Positions 63,246-64,000 of a stretch of 64,000 nucleotides of DNA are shown in pieces. The notes beneath the pieces were generated by a model, which was not told the origin of the DNA, did no database searches, and saw only the letters and a program-made list of their open reading frames with translations. Origin of the DNA: Mytilus galloprovincialis (lineage: Eukaryota > Mollusca > Bivalvia > Mytilida > Mytilidae). The stretch is from NCBI RefSeq assembly GCF_965363235.1, contig NC_134850.1, positions 35,561,102 to 35,625,101 of the forward strand. Reading direction: 5' to 3'. A program made the position numbers and the translations under genes. Position 1 is the stretch's first letter; every line of letters begins with the position of its first letter.

Positions 63246-64000
63246 AAAAAGTCCATTTATAAGTTTAATACGGATTAACAGGTACAACGTTTTAACAAAA
63301 CTTCCTTCTGGATATTAGCTTTTGATCATAAACAAGTTTTTATTCAAGTTTGGTACAAATCCAGAATAGCTTAAAAGTTATTAAAATTTTTAAAACTTTG
63401 ACCACAAAATAGAAATAAAATAGAGAATGGAAATAGGGAATGTGCCAAAGAGACAAAAACCCGACCATATAAACAGACAACAGCAAAAGGTCACCAATAG
63501 ATCTTCAAATTCTGGAATGTATTGTTTCCTGGCCCAAAAAACTAAGTCAATTTATAATTATGTACAGAAATTTTTTTATTTTCTTTTTAACAAATTGACT
63601 TCTGAATACTATCTCATTGTCATAAACAAGCTTCTGTCCAAGTTTGGTAGAATTTGAGGAAAGTCATTAACATTTTAACCACAGAGTGAATTTAATGCTT
63701 CCCAGCAGAAAAACTAAGTCTATTTACAAGAATATGTCATTAAATTTTAAAAACTTTAAACACAGATTGAATTTAATGTTTCCAAGCAGAAAAACAGGGT
63801 CTATTTCGTGTAAAATACGGAAAGTTGAATTTTATTTTTACAAAATTTACTTCTGGATACTATTTAATGATCATAAATAAGCTTCTGTCCACGTTACAAA
63901 TTCAGGATAGCTTAAGAAAGCTATTAACATTTCAAAAAACTTTAACCACAGAGTGACTATTTGTGGACGCGGACGAAACAGAATGTAGGATTGCTTTGTC
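63246..64000. repeat. degenerate direct repeats at right edge
   Basis: A module 'acttctgga.acta', 'gatcataaacaagcttctgtcca', 'agtttggta', 'aagctattaacatt' and 'aaccacagagtga' occurs three times (about 63300-63410, 63597-63690, 63847-63955), spaced 250-300 bp. A partial copy of the 63108 repeat lies between the first two. It may be the start of a larger repeat that continues outside the window. Confidence 0.65.

Overview
The window looks like nuclear DNA of a bivalve mollusc, most likely a mussel of the genus Mytilus. It is AT-rich, has introns with short GT...AG-bounded exons, is packed with mobile elements, and carries several dispersed repeats that I recognise from memory of mussel sequences (for example the pair around 47.1-47.6 kb and the unit ending near 41.4 kb). 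The species cannot be fixed from the sequence alone.

Two host genes can be assembled from exons. (1) On the minus strand, six exons between 42481 and 3169 join in frame with matching splice phases. They encode a small type I membrane protein: signal peptide, one divergent SUEL/galactose-binding-lectin-like domain, Ser/Thr-rich stalk, Asn/Asp-rich linker, transmembrane helix, and a cytoplasmic tail with tyrosine motifs. One intron of about 33 kb (4929-38373) would hold most of the first half of the window. A truncated tandem copy at 44.97-48.0 kb is broken by two stops. (2) On the plus strand, five exons between 52177 and 62989 join in frame. They encode a protein with a homeodomain-like helix-turn-helix followed by an HMG-box-like segment. 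The gene continues past the right edge, and its first exon is uncertain (candidate ATG at 49470).

The mobile-element content is large. At 5618-11700 lies a complete, very young Ty3/gypsy-type LTR retrotransposon in which integrase precedes reverse transcriptase (the Gmr1-type order). It has 605-bp LTRs differing at one base, a tRNA-Pro-like primer site, a polypurine tract and a TAAT duplication, and is broken only by one stop inside integrase. At 16760-19861 is an intronless frame with a Mutator-like transposase domain, a YqaJ-type exonuclease domain and a Tudor-like C-terminus, interrupted by two in-frame TGA codons. At 53893-56511 a 5'-truncated LINE sits between two identical 216-bp direct copies of its target. 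Three non-autonomous DNA elements have clear ends: 50207-51027 (long inverted repeats, 8-bp duplication), 57961-58864 (hAT-like, 8-bp duplication) and 59291-60966 (TTAA-flanked, with a core of about six 160-bp tandem repeats). A similar element with a core of roughly eight 160-bp repeats is at 23255-24875. Two tandem foldback elements, a tRNA-derived SINE, and decayed reverse-transcriptase fragments fill further positions.

Layout: 1-3 kb dispersed repeats; 3.2-4.9 kb 3' exons of the lectin gene; 5.6-11.7 kb LTR element; 11.8-12.2 kb foldback pair; 16.8-20.0 kb transposase/YqaJ element; 20-37.5 kb AT-rich intron with repeat-cored element, SINEs and RT relics; 38.4-42.5 kb 5' exons of the lectin gene; 45-48 kb its pseudogene copy; 48.1-48.8 kb RT relic; 49.4-63 kb homeobox/HMG-like gene with element-filled introns; 63.1-64 kb repeats. 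The two host genes show no sign of working together. Most of the other structure comes from element insertion.
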